NCBI GenBank assembly: GCA_948567375.1
Contig: OX419755.1
Coordinates: forward strand, 30,137,001-30,201,000
DNA from: Lunularia cruciata
Lineage: Eukaryota; Streptophyta; Marchantiopsida; Lunulariales; Lunulariaceae
Reading direction: 5' to 3'
Length of the DNA stretch: 64,000 nucleotides
A program made the translations under genes and the position numbers. The first letter of the stretch is position 1, and each line of letters begins with the position of its first letter. Under the pieces are notes generated by a model. It made no database searches. It saw nothing but the letters and a program-made list of their open reading frames with translations, and had not been told where the DNA came from. Below are positions 44,888 to 55,441 of the stretch, piece after piece.

Positions 44888-45074
44888 TGGTTTCTTACCT
44901 CCACATCTTCTGACTCATCTTGGCTTTTGATTCTTCTTTGGATTCCAAAGAAGAGCTCAAAGACGTGGAGGACTCGTCCGAAGAAGGGGATGTGCTGCAC
45001 AAAGCTCTCCTTCTAGGCTTCTTGCCTTTCTTCTCCCGATTTCTCCGGTTTCCGGCAGAGTGAGAGTGGGCCGC

Positions 45075-45602
45075 CTAATAACGAGCGACATGTTTGAGTA
45101 CTTTGTCAAGGGAAGTTACATTCCTCTCCCTTGCAAAGATTTGTATCTCTGGTGAAAGTCCCCCGAGGAACCAGGTAATGGCTTGGGCATCGGAGTAACC
45201 CACCACCCTCGATTGCTTGGGAACTTGGTTCAAAAGTGCCATGAACCGCTTAGAGTAGTCTCTCAACTTCTCCTTCTTGCCTTGGTCTAAATCATTGAGT
45301 GTTGTGAAGACACTCGTATCGTAATCAACCTCTTGGAATTGTTCCAGGAAGTTGTTTCTCAAGTCCGCCCTGTTTGCTGGTATGAACCCCTTCTGGGTCA
45401 CATGGGTGTACCAACTCCGAGCTTTCTTTTGGAGCAGACTTGGGAAAATTCTCAGGTGATCCGTCGAGTCATGCTCCTTGTTAGCAAAGGAGATGACTTC
45501 GAATTCTTCAATGAACTCATCGGGGTCTTTGTCTTGTTCTGTCCCCTTGTACTTCTGATAGGCATGTCGGGTGACAGGCAACAAAGTCATTGTTTGATGC
45601 AC
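45075..45602 (-). CDS. G1 gag capsid core, 175 aa open
   Basis: Retrotransposon gag domain, open for 175 codons: FIEEFEVISFANKEHDSTDH, FPSLLQKKARSWYTHV (the typical L..A..WY block, about residues 52-67), FLEQFQEVDYD, LRDYSKRFMALLNQVP and FLGGLSPEIQIFARERNV. Capsid assembly is the expected role. The Ser-rich basic stretch 45074-44888 follows with one stop and leads to the zinc knuckles. The same domain is at 1467-2190 in E1, only slightly diverged. Confidence 0.9.
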   Translation of the reverse strand: MHQTMTLLPVTRHAYQKYKGTEQDKDPDEFIEEFEVISFANKEHDSTDHLRIFPSLLQKKARSWYTHVTQKGFIPANRADLRNNFLEQFQEVDYDTSVFTTLNDLDQGKKEKLRDYSKRFMALLNQVPKQSRVVGYSDAQAITWFLGGLSPEIQIFARERNVTSLDKVLKHVARY

Positions 45603-45611
45603 TGGGATCGG

Positions 45612-46240
45612 CTAAGGTAGTGTTGAACTTGACAGAACTGAAGGATTGGCTGGTATTGACGTCGTGTTGTCAGCCCAAGGGTTCCAATTCATCAAATTCA
45701 AGGTGGGATCTTCTTTGACAATTTCTGCTATGAGGGTGTCGACTTCAACCTGAGTAGAAGATTCAGGATCAACACCTTTGATTGGTTCTGCAAAATTCCT
45801 TCGGGACAACCGAGGAATCATTTGTAGAAGATGTTGACACTCGTCTTTTGTAAGTGTTTGTGTTGTCTTTTCTCAAACAAAGTTCTTCAAGGACACGACT
45901 TCCTTTACAGCTCTAGGGGAAGTCGGTGTATTGGGCTGCAACGCATATGTTTGGCCACTTGATTCTTTCTTCTTCTTGGATGAAGAGGGAGATGCAAAGT
46001 AGCCTTGCCAACCACCTTCGTGTTTCTTGTGGTCAAGTTCTCGCAGGGGCTTCTTGCACTTCATGAAGGAGTTGAAAGTCCAATGCTTCTTGTTCGGTTT
46101 TGTCATCCGTGGATGAGACGTTCAGAAGTTCATCTTCTTCACGCTGAAGTGCTCTTCTTCAAGCTCTCTCTTCCCGTTGCTCTCTTGATGCAGACATTCA
46201 TATTGCATTGATACCCAATTTCAAATTTGGCTTTGTATTC
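45612..46240 (-). pseudogene. G1 gag N-terminal region, broken
   Basis: Counterpart of 2196-2750 in E1. Blocks: SSTDDKTEQEALDFQLL (about 46115-46065), RELDHKKHEGGWQGYF, SSGQTYALQPNTPTSPRAVK and DPTLNLMNWNPWADNTTSIP. Stops near 45870 and a shift near 46070 break it. The start is not fixed; coding-like sequence begins about 30 bases after the primer-binding site. Confidence 0.75.
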
Positions 46241-46260
46241 TTCCACTTCCGTGATTTGTA

Positions 46261-46278
46261 TCCCCAGCAGCGGTGCCA
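46261..46278 (-). other. G1 primer-binding site
   Basis: TGGCACCGCTGCTGGGGA on the minus strand, seven bases (AAAATCA on the plus strand) from the LTR end. Identical to E1. Closest to a tRNA-Asp type site. Confidence 0.8.
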
Positions 46279-47052
46279 AAAATCATGTGACAACCCGGCA
46301 AATATCACTTTTGCGGTAATCGGGTAAGTAAAGTTTGTTCCCGTAGAGATACAAGTCAAAAATGTCCAAATACAAAGCAAAGTAACAATTTCAGTTCTTC
46401 TTGAGTTCTTATTTAGTCTCTCAAGTAGAAACCACACCCAGAAGAGAGTAACAAGCCTTGATTTGCAATCTTGTCACAAATTCACACTTCTTAATCACAA
46501 CTCCAACAAATTTTTCCAAACAATCTTGATTGTGATGATTCAGGCTCTCCTAAAAATGGCACTTCACTGCAAAACTTCTTTACCTCAAAATTGTGTTCCA
46601 CCCCTCCACTGAAGGCACAACTTCCTCAATCAAAATTGCTTCACATCAACTTTGCACAACACTACAATTCCTCTCAGATCTCTCAAGGCATTGCTTTGAT
46701 TGCACTTCACTCAGGATCAAACACACAGAATGAAGATCAAGGCTATGGAATCCAACATCCAACAAGCACTTTGACTTGCACTTTGAATTTCTTCACACAC
46801 TCACAAACACAAGTACAACATTGATACTCGGAATCAAGCTCAAGCGACGAGCACTGCTTCATAGCACTTTGCTTTATCTATTCTCAAAATTATGAGCACT
46901 AAACAACAATTCTCTGCGAATGCCACTCTTAAGAAGTGAAGCAATCGACAGTTCTAACAACTATACCGGTCTACAACAACTTTTCTAACTTGCTGATCCG
47001 GAATGACAATGCACCTCTTCATATATGCCTCTTCATATCTCAAAAACTATAG

Positions 47053-49624
47053 CTAATCCAATCCAATGTCTACTTCGTCATTGGCTTTCAAACCCAAACC
47101 CGAAGTAAATTCACTTCCTACTACTCTATCCTCGGGTTTATTATCTTCTACTTCTTCTACCAGATCCAGCAATTCTCTTTCTTGATCTGAAATTCCACTA
47201 GTGGGTAACCCTTCTAAACCTTCATCTCTCAACCCACTCTTCTCCAATGCCTCCATCTCTAACTCCAAAGACATCTGCACTCCTATGTTATCTACTTTGG
47301 GTTTGTCTCTAACATCCTTCCAAAGTTTATCTATCTCCAATTTCACTAAGTCTAATCTAATTGCAATATTGTCTTCTACTTCTAAGATCTTCCTGTCTAC
47401 ACGAGTTCTTAAACTGATCAACAAGGCATTCAAATCAGTGTCTTTTGCCTGTCTTTGCCTTGTCTCCTGCACCAACAACTTCAACTCGTGCAACCTCGTT
47501 TCTTCAATTCAAACGATGGCCTCTGTACTCAACATCGTGTTCATCATGAGGACTATCTCTTTCAACGGCTCCAATCTCATTTTTCTTTCTTGCTCTCAAT
47601 CTGCAAGCCAATCCTCCCTATACATGGCCAATTCCACCTCGAACTCGGCTTTCACCGTCTACGTCTCCTTCTCCTTCTATACAACCTTCTCCTCTTGATT
47701 AAAGTAACTCTCGTAATCTTTCTTCTTCCCTATACCATGCTGCCAACTCACTTTGCCAGAGTTGCTTCTTCTCCTCTATGCTCTCCATCACCCTATTGAG
47801 CTCTTGATCCTTCACTGCTACTCTCGCCATAGCATGGATAACTTCTACTCTTGAATCAGCAAACTGCTGCTTCAAGATTTCATATTTATCTACTTGTCTC
47901 TCCCTTGCTATGTCACTCTTCTTAACAAGATCTTCTTGATAACTCACTTCTCTCTTCAGGTCTTCAATTACCTGAGTCGTCATTATTGCCTCCACTCATA
48001 GTACTTCCCTTTCCTCCTCACCTCGGGTTATACTCTTTTTCAAATCCAAGTTCTCTTCTTCTAATCTTGATAACACCTGCAAGATAGTCTTCACCTTTGG
48101 ACAAGTCGACTGCATCTCCTTCTTCTTGTGCTCTAACTTCACCAGTAATGGACACACGGCCTCCCTCAAATACTTGACCCCATTGCTTGCTACTATTGAC
48201 TCTTGCGTAGCAACTTCTCTTTGTACTTTATGTTTATCCGATACTCGCCTCCTTCTCTGCAGTCTTCATATCGGCACTGACGCCTTGCTCCCCGAGCTTT
48301 CATTCACCTCTTCTTTCAAGTTACTCGGACCTGCATCACACCTCGCCTTGCGTCTCAAGTGAACTCCCCTCTGAACTGCAATCTTCTCTTCTGCCTTGGG
48401 TACTTCATCTTCCAACTTTGTGATGTCCTCGGCTTCAATTTCTACCTACACTTCTTCTTCCTCCTCTGCAGCAACTGGCCCCAATGTCATTTCTCCACCC
48501 TCATCGCTGTCGCTACTCATATTTCCACTCTGTAGCGTTAGCTCGGGCTCCTCCTCATGTTCCAAATCTTTGGACTTGCACTCAGCTTCAGCTTCCAAGT
48601 CTTCATCTCCCGACTCGATCACCACCATGCCTCGCCTTGGGTTTCCTCTTCTTGTCTTCCAAGGTTTTGTTGTATCTTTGGCTTTGCCCTGCCAACTTCT
48701 CTTCTCCGATTTTGGAGTACTCACTTTGATCTCCACATTCTTCCTTGTCTTCTTGTAGTACTCGTTGGTGCTTCTGATTTGCAAGATATACTGCTGCTCC
48801 TCTACATCAACCTCCTTTCCCAAATTGGGATGGAAATGCGACACCATCCGAGTTTGCTCCACCGAGTTCAACAAATTCAACCCGAGGTAGAAATGAGCTA
48901 CAAACGGCACGATGTAGTGTGGAGGTGATTTATCCCGCAAATTCCACACCATTTGTTGCATTCTCCCATGGAAACACCTTGCCCAATTGATCGGTTCTCC
49001 TGCAAACAATTTGTGAAAGAACACCGCTTGGTGTTTCATCACATAGGTTGTTCTCTCCGGCTTCAGGATTGCCATCATAGCACTCACAATTCCCCTCTTG
49101 ATAGGGTCTTTGTAACTCTCCACTTTGTACCCATTCTTTGTCCGCTTTGATGAGAATGCATCTCTCACCTCTTGGGTTTCTTGGGCTATCTCTCCCTTCT
49201 CCAAGAACGTGGCCCCCTGCTCCAAGCCTGTTTCCTTCCCAAGTACTAGTCTCCAATCGGACTCTGTCCAATGAGCCGGATTTCCTCTCTTCCCTTCTTC
49301 CTTGGGCCCATCGAGACACTTGCTCTCCATGATCTCTGTCATGAAACCTGGAAAACTCACGTTCCAATTCCATGCCAAGAAGGTGATCCGAAGTCGGCTC
49401 AAGACTTTGATCCTCGCAATAACATCTAACCTCTGAATCGCATGATTTCTCACTGCAAATTCGGAGTTCTTCTTTCCTCCTCCCATCTCTCTTGCTTTCT
49501 CATAGTCTCTCGGTTTCACTCTTGCAACTTCTCCCTTACACACTAGTGCGTTTCCAACTCTATTTCCCTTCCCACAATCACCTACAAGACGACTTCTCAA
49601 CGGCAAAGGAAAATTACTTAACTT
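47053..49624 (-). pseudogene. LTR-encoded coiled-coil protein (G1 5' LTR copy)
   Basis: About 857 codons. The start codon has mutated (ATG to AAG at 49624-49622) and there is one net shift near 47690. It is open for 386 codons at 49606-48446: IQRLDVIARIKVLSRLRITF, AWNWNVSFPGFM, LDGPKEEGKRGNPAHW, TTYVMKHQAVFFHKLFAG, INWARCFHGRMQQMVWNL, HFYLGLNLLNSV, then an acidic linker. Further in frame to 47699: DLKREVSYQEDLVKKSDIAR coiled coil. The C-terminal 146 codons end DEVDIGLD. Function unknown. Confidence 0.9.
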
Positions 49625-49644
49625 TGCATCATTGCAAGTTTGAT

Positions 49645-49651
49645 TTTTATA
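49645..49651 (-). promoter_or_regulatory. TATAAAA box upstream of the LTR ORF
   Basis: TATAAAA on the minus strand, 21-30 bases before the ORF start position. Every fairly complete LTR keeps TATA(A/G)A(A/G) here (for example about 28770 in L7, 33766 in L11, 11840 in L4). It could drive the ORF separately from the genomic promoter, though the implied leader would be very short. Confidence 0.45.
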
Positions 49652-50036
49652 GAGTTGTGCTTTCTTCGTCTTTCTTCACTTCAAGTTTCTATTGAGAAAT
49701 CACACCTCCTACATGCACCTGTCACTGTCAATCAAACTTTGTGCGTATGGGCCGCCGGTTTTTGAACAGTCCCTTCTTGAATTTCTTGCCCCGACAAAAG
49801 GTTGTTAGACAGACTTCGCCTTGGGTTGAGCTCCCCTCGATACGAAGACTCCTTACTTTGGGTTGTATGCTGACAAGGCATTTCAGAGTACTTTGCCTTA
49901 TGACCCAAAGTCACTTTACTTTAGGTTTCATCCCGAAGACTCTTTTCTTTGCCTTCTTTGGCCATACAGGCTCAATCTGACTTCTCTATACACTTCTTCT
50001 TCTCTATTTTGAGAAAAAAAAAATGTGGGCACCACA

Positions 50037-51304
50037 AATACAGTCATCACATTCTTACCCTTGGCAGTCCGGGGTTGTGCCACAACTTCCTCTCCCTTCT
50101 TCTTCTCACTTGTTCAAGCATGGAAACTCCGGGACTCGGCTTCACTGCCTCGATCATTGGCTGTCGCGTTTGCTGAACCTCTACTTTGCCTTTGCTATCA
50201 CTGCTTGATTCTTCACTTCATAGCATGAACTCCTCTTCTTCTCCCGAAATTCCCACCTTTGACCTAGTTTCTCCTTCCGACTCTTCTTTTACTTCCGGCA
50301 TGGCTCCCTTTGTCTTTACTACCACCGCCATTGGATTAGCTTCGGCACCCTCTAGGGCTGGATTATCACAACATGACTCTCAGGCTTGGCTCTCTTTCTA
50401 GCCCTAGGAGGTCAATTGCTACAATTTTCTCCTTCCCATTATCCTTGTAGTATGCATCCCTATCTTACACTCTCTTTATATAATATCACTCATCCGCATT
50501 TGCCTCCTTTTGTAAATCCGGATGAAAGTACAAATGCATTCTATTTTGTTCTTCCATAGTCAGCAAATTCAACCCAAAATAAAAGTGTGTTGCAAATGGC
50601 ACAAAGTTATGTGGTGGCATATTCATTCTCTATCCCAAAATCATCTGCCCCACTCTTTGATGCCCAGACATTTTGCCCAACTACTGCCTCTCTTGCAAAC
50701 ATTTGGTGAAAGAACACCACTTGCTACATAGTAACATAGGTGGTTTGCTCTGTCTTGAACATTGCCATCATTGCGCTTACTATCCCTCTCTGCTCAAGGT
50801 CTTTATAACTGTCCACCTTATAACCATTCTTAGTGTGAGGTTGATTGAACAAATTTCTCACTTCAATAGTCTCTTCTGAAGCATCACACTTCCGATAGAA
50901 GGTGGTACCTCCTACCACTCCTACTTCTCTCCCCAAAACTACTCTCCAATCCGCCTCCATCCATCGAGTGGGATTCCCTCTCTTCCCCTTGTGCTTTGGT
51001 CCATCTTTGCAATTGCTTGCGGCAATTTCTACCATGAAACTTGGAAAATTGAAGTTCCAGTTCTAGGCCAAGAACGTGATACAAAGTCTTGTCAAGACTT
51101 TAATCCATGCTATTACTTCTAATCTACAAATTGCAAGCTCCCTCACTACACTCTACTTACTCATTTTTGGGGTCATCGTGTGCTTCCTCACCTTCTTCCG
51201 ATGGAAGATCATTCCCGAGATTCTAACCCACTCTTCTTATTGCGGATTTGCAATTTGCGTTCCTTTGGTAGACTCTGAATAGGAACTAGATAGCGACTGG
51301 ACAT
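50037..51304 (-). pseudogene. LTR-encoded protein, N-terminal half (L10)
   Basis: Start MSSRYLVPIQS at 51304, then shifts. N-domain blocks: FPSFMVEIAASNCKDGPK-like MVEIAASNCKDGPKHKGKRG (open 103 codons at 51035-50724), CDASEETIEVRNLFNQPHTK, GYKVDSYKDLEQRGIVSAMM, FKTEQTTYVTM. It is cut by G1 in the Lys/Glu-rich middle. The C-terminal end of the same copy is at 32891-33396. Broken by several stops. Confidence 0.8.
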
Positions 51305-51644
51305 TGCTTTACTTCCTTGCACCACTCGTAATTTTATAGTCATTCGCCGATCAGTCATTCTTCAGTTGCTCCTCCTCTCTTGTCTCCGATTTGGTGAAGT
51401 TGTTTCCTATCACTATCAAGAAGTTCTTGATCCTGAGGTCATTACTTTCTTCCTACGTACTTTCTTGATTGCGCCAACTCCAAAGAAGTTTGTTATAGGT
51501 TCTTCGGATGCGCTCGTGCCACCCGGTATGAAGTCTCTCCTTCTTCATCTTCGTCTTCTTGTCTTCGGGTTCTATTTCATGTCTTGATCCGAGGTCTACT
51601 TTGGGTTTTACTTCAAACCCTCGCTTCTTCTTATTTCTTCCTAG
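50037..51644 (-). repeat. L10 right part (coding 5' end)
   Basis: Minus-strand LTR of the L5 subtype: 50041-50400 mirrors 14010-14290 and 50500-51300 mirrors 13030-13850. G1 was inserted at its left edge. Its coding start is cut at 51644 by the G2 LTR (last bases TTCTTCCTAG), about 90 bp short of the expected TGTGGTACC end. Confidence 0.85.
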
Positions 51645-54034
51645 TGTTGTGGGGATCAGTTGGTCTCAAGAGTGTGCTAGACACCTGGTTGCTTGTGCTC
51701 GGACTGCTTGGCTTGTCAATTGTTCAAAGCCTTTTTGTAATCAGATGCTCTCTCTACTTGCCCGGCTGGTAGTCCTTCTTGCTAGAGCAGCTTGCTACCA
51801 ATCTTTCTAAATGTAGGTTCATGGTAAATGGCTTCTTGGATTGGCCTCATTGGTGCAATCGTATTCTTCAAGCTTCATTGCCAATGTTAAAGTTCTGTCC
51901 ATATTAAGTTGCGTTCAGTTCAATGGGTTGTGATGTAATTCCTTTAACAATTCACAATCCTATGGCCAGGTTCGGATAATCCTGATCAGGTCAGTGACAG
52001 GTCTTGGAAATGCGGCTCAACTAAGACTGAGAGCTCCGAGACTGGAGTCCTCTCATTTATACTATTCATGGACTAAAGATTCACATTCACCAAGTAAGTA
52101 TATATTTATCATAATCCCCGGCCTTGCAGTCATAAAGTTTTCAAGGGAAACCCAAGCAGCTTCAAACAATACAATGACCGACTAAAGTCTTCAACGGCAA
52201 AGCATATACACAAAGGAGGAGAACTGAGCAAGTTCTACATCCTAACCCTTACAATTCTTAGCCCTCCGTTCTGTCATGACTCCGTCTGAGATCTTCTCCA
52301 AGTCTGTTCTCTGGTCAACAGGTTCTCGTTCCACTTCTTCTTTATTCTTGTCCTGAAACTAATCACTTCCTTCTCTGTCATTCACCCGGAATCTTTGTTA
52401 TGTCATTCTCCTGAAACACTACTCATACCTTTCTCGAAAACAAGTCACTTCCTTCTCTTTCACTCCCTTCTTTGGCATTCCCCAAAACTCTTTGTTATGT
52501 CATTCCCCTAAAACACTCATTGTAAACTCCACTCCTGGAAGAGATTTTTTCTCAAGTCCCAAAACTTCTCACTGTCAATTCCTTGAAGAAGCATTTCTCC
52601 TTCTCGAAACCCCATGTCAATTCCTGGTGAGCTTCCTGCCAGCCCTACTCAATTCACAAAATTTCTCCCTATAAAATCAACTCCTAGAAGGCATTTCTCC
52701 TTCGATTTCCCTTGCCAATTCCTGAAGAACTTCCTGCCAGCCCTACTGAATTCCCGAAACTTCTCACGATGAACTCCTGGAAGACATTTTTCTCAACTCC
52801 CAAAACTTCTCACTGTCAACTCCTGGAAGATGCATTTCTCCTTCTCAAAACCCCATGTCAATTCCTAAAGAGCTTTGTGCCAGCCCTCTCAACTCCCAAA
52901 ACTTATCACTATCAGAAAATTCCACTCTTGGATAGCATATCTCTTGAAAACTTTTTCTCTTTTCAAATTCCTTGTCTTCTCAAACCCTTTTGCCACTTCC
53001 CAAACCCTCACTGCCAGCCCTCTCATCTCCCAAAACTTCTCACTGTCTGAGATTTCCACTCCTTGATAGCATTTCTCCTGAAAACCTTTTCTCTTTCAAA
53101 TTGTATGTCTTCTCAAACCCTTTCTACCACTTCCCAAAAACCCTCACTGCCAGCACTCTCATCTCCCAAAACTTCTCACTGTCCAAAAATTCCACTCCAA
53201 GATAGCATTTCTCCTGAAAACCTTTTCTCTTTTCAAATTCCCTGTCTTCTCAAACCCTTCTGCCACTTCCCAAAACCCTCACTGCCAACCCTCTCATCTC
53301 CCAAAACTTCTCACCGTCTGAAAATTCCACTCCAAGATAGCATTTCTCCTGAAAACCTTTTCTCTTTTCAAATCCCTGTCTTCTCAAACCCTTTTGACAC
53401 TTCCCAAAAACCCTCACTGTCAGCCCTCTCATCTCCCAAAAGTTCTCATTGTCCAAGAATTCCACTCCTGGATAGCATTTCTACTGAAAACCTTTTCTCT
53501 TTCCAAATCCCTGTCTTCTCAAACCCTTTTGCCACTTCCCAAAAACCCTCACTGCCAGCCCTCTCATCTCTTGAAACTTCTCACTGCCAATTCCTGAAGA
53601 ACTTCCTGCCAGCCCTACTGAATTGCCCAAAACTTCTCACTGTCAACTCTTGGAAGACATTTTTCTCAAGTCCCCAAACTTCTCACTGTAAACTCAACTC
53701 CTGGAAGGCATTTTTCTCAACTCCCAAAACTTCTCACAGTAAACTCAACTCTTGGAAGGCATTTCTCTCAACTCCCAAAACTTCTCACTGTAAACTCAAC
53801 TCTTGGAAGGCATTTTTCTCAACTCTCAAAACTTCTCACTATAAGCTCAACTCCTGAGACTTCTCATTGTTCACTCCTTCTCAAAAATTCTCCTCTTCTC
53901 AAAAAATCCTTACTCAGCCCTACTGCTCTTCCCAAAATTTCTTCAGACCCCCAATAATATAGTAATACTCCAACGGTTAAGTGACAAGCAAAATACCTCA
54001 AGCTTATGTAACATTAAAGAAAATCCACCACTCA
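51645..54034 (-). repeat. G2 3' LTR (length inferred)
   Basis: Plus-strand start TGTTGTGGGGATC at 51645 matches 61983. The other edge is placed at CCACCACTCA (54034) because a polypurine tract begins there on the minus strand. A TATAAAT box on the minus strand near 52047 would start R about 380 bp from the end. The first 318 bp are confirmed by the second copy; the rest rests on the polypurine tract only. Confidence 0.6.
52480..53860. repeat. Compound tandem-repeat array in the G2 LTR
   Basis: Two linked periods. Between about 52900 and 53580, five to six copies of a 135-136 bp unit: the mark CAAAACTTCT falls at 53031, 53167, 53302, 53437 and 53572. Between about 53630 and 53850, and again before 52900, units of about 45-55 bp share CTCAACTCCCAAAACTTCTC. 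The long plus-strand frame across it (53063-53857) is a by-product of the repeat, not a gene. Confidence 0.9.
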
Positions 54035-54050
54035 ATTTCCTCCCTTTCTT
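54035..54050 (-). other. Candidate G2 polypurine tract
   Basis: AAGAAAGGGAGGAAAT on the minus strand, followed by TGAGTGGTGG. Correct position between integrase and LTR. Confidence 0.55.
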
Positions 54051-54274
54051 AACACAAGAGAAATTCCTTGAACTTACGAGAACACAAAACAACTACCGGT
54101 TTCACCATAACATAAACCCTTGAGTTCACTAACATGAAAACTCACACCAAATGGCACCAATACTATGTGTAGATTAGTTTCCCGATGACATCCACCCCCA
54201 CTAATCCTATGCAGCCACCGGTCTGCACCAGCAAGTCCCTAGTGATCAACATCAGCTTTCTTTAGTGGCATCTT

Positions 54275-55441
54275 CTAAATTGCCTCCAGAGCTGAAGTCA
54301 CAATCTCTTTTCTTCTTGGTTCCCGATTGCCTCTTGAAAAGTTTAACACTTTTCCCAGCATATGGCAGACGATGTCAGTACCATTTAGCTCTTGCACACT
54401 ATAGGTGGCATTCTCGTGAACTTTGGTAAGAACAAATGGGCCATGCCAACGGGGCAAACTTCTTGAGGGTTGGATGTTGTACGTCTAGGCTGTTATCAGA
54501 AATCAACACCCAGTCCCCTTCATTGATAGGCACTGGTCATAGTCAGTGAGTCTTGTCAAAGTATACTTTGTTCCTCAGCTGCGCTTCCTTCACCTTCTTG
54601 CGTGCCACTTGTATTCTCTATTGTGTCAGGTTAAAGTGCTTGATTTTGTGCATTATCAATTCCTCTATAGACACATTATCCTCCCACTGAACAGTTCTCC
54701 AACTAACAATGTACTCTTCCATAGGCATAATAGGTAAGTGCCCTGATACTAACTCACCAGGTGGCATCCCAGTTACCAAGCTGCAAGTTAACCTATTAGC
54801 ATAAGTGCTAAGGGCAGCAAATCAGGCCATTTGTATGTCTCACCTTGGCAAGCCTTCACCAAAGCATTTATTATCGGCGGATGATATCCATTGTATGGCT
54901 TCCAGATTGTAGGCAGTAGTCAGGTTCAGTTTGATGTTGAACTTAGCAAAGAAGTCAGTTGCTTCCCTTGCATCCAACTCTCCTTGATTTGCCCTCATCC
55001 GGTAGAAACATCAATGCCTGGCAATGATATCCTCTAAGACAAACCGACCCACCTGTTGGGTATGTGTAGATGACAACGCTCTTCCTTCCACATAATTAGA
55101 CAGATCTTCCCTAGCTAGTACTAGATATTTAGCTCCTCTGACTCCTAAAGGCATATGAACCAAGTCCAAAATCCATTAAAAATGGAGATTCAGCAGATAA
55201 GTAGGTTTCAAACCATCTTTGTGCCTTACCTTGGAGTAGATCTCACAGATTTCACAGGTTTCCACATACCATCGTACCTTTGTATAAATACCTGGCCACC
55301 AGTACAAACCCCGGATGCGCTCGTACCTTGAACCCCACAATGTCCGGCAGCATCCGCATCATGCAACTCCCATAGCACTCTCTGCTTTGTCTCCTCATCT
55401 CCCAACACTCTTAGTGGAACTCTAGAGCTGCCCTTGGGCCT
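54275..55441 (-). pseudogene. G2 integrase remnant
   Basis: Decayed integrase. The N-terminal zinc-binding part is at 55408-55226 (LWELHDADAAGHCGVQGT). The middle (55225-54500), where the catalytic core should be, is full of stops and not safely readable. The C-terminal end is at 54457-54275 with a GPF-type motif (RWHGPFVLTKVHENATYSVQ), a small SH3-like fold in related integrases. A chromodomain is not seen. Non-functional. Confidence 0.6.

Larger units (their letters stand above)
36781..50036 (-). mobile_element. G1: near-complete VDIGS-family Ty3/gypsy (Athila-like) element
   Basis: Minus-strand element. 5' LTR L13 (46286-50036), primer-binding site, gag, protease, RT, RNase H, integrase (46106-40165), polypurine tract (40154-40172), 3' LTR L12 (36781-40153, lacking its last 350-400 bp). 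The two LTRs are of the same subtype and nearly identical over compared stretches. It is about 13.3 kb now, about 13.6 kb when whole. It is inserted in L10; the right flank is AATAC (50037-50041), the left target copy is lost in the palindrome. There is no env-like ORF between pol and the 3' LTR. Instead the LTR ORF lies immediately beyond the polypurine tract. Scattered stops make it non-autonomous today. Confidence 0.9.
46286..50036 (-). repeat. L13: 5' LTR of G1, 3,751 bp
   Basis: Complete LTR, from TGTGGTGCCCACA (50036, coding direction) to GGGTTGTCACA (46286). It begins with about 0.4 kb of leader with a T/A run, then the 2.57-kb ORF, then about 0.77 kb of 3' sequence ending at the primer-binding site. 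It shows the full LTR plan: U3 with an ORF, then a short R-U5. Confidence 0.93.

Noticed and set aside
46286-50036. LTR units read as DNA transposons with TGTG terminal inverted repeats
   Set aside because: Two copies flank a gag-pol region with a primer-binding site and polypurine tract directly at their edges, and solo copies have 5-bp duplications, as expected for LTRs. No transposase is seen.
53063-53857. 264-codon plus-strand ORF
   Set aside because: It is produced by the tandem repeat with a period divisible by three, has a repetitive Ser/Pro/Leu composition, no homolog among other elements, and is antisense to G2.
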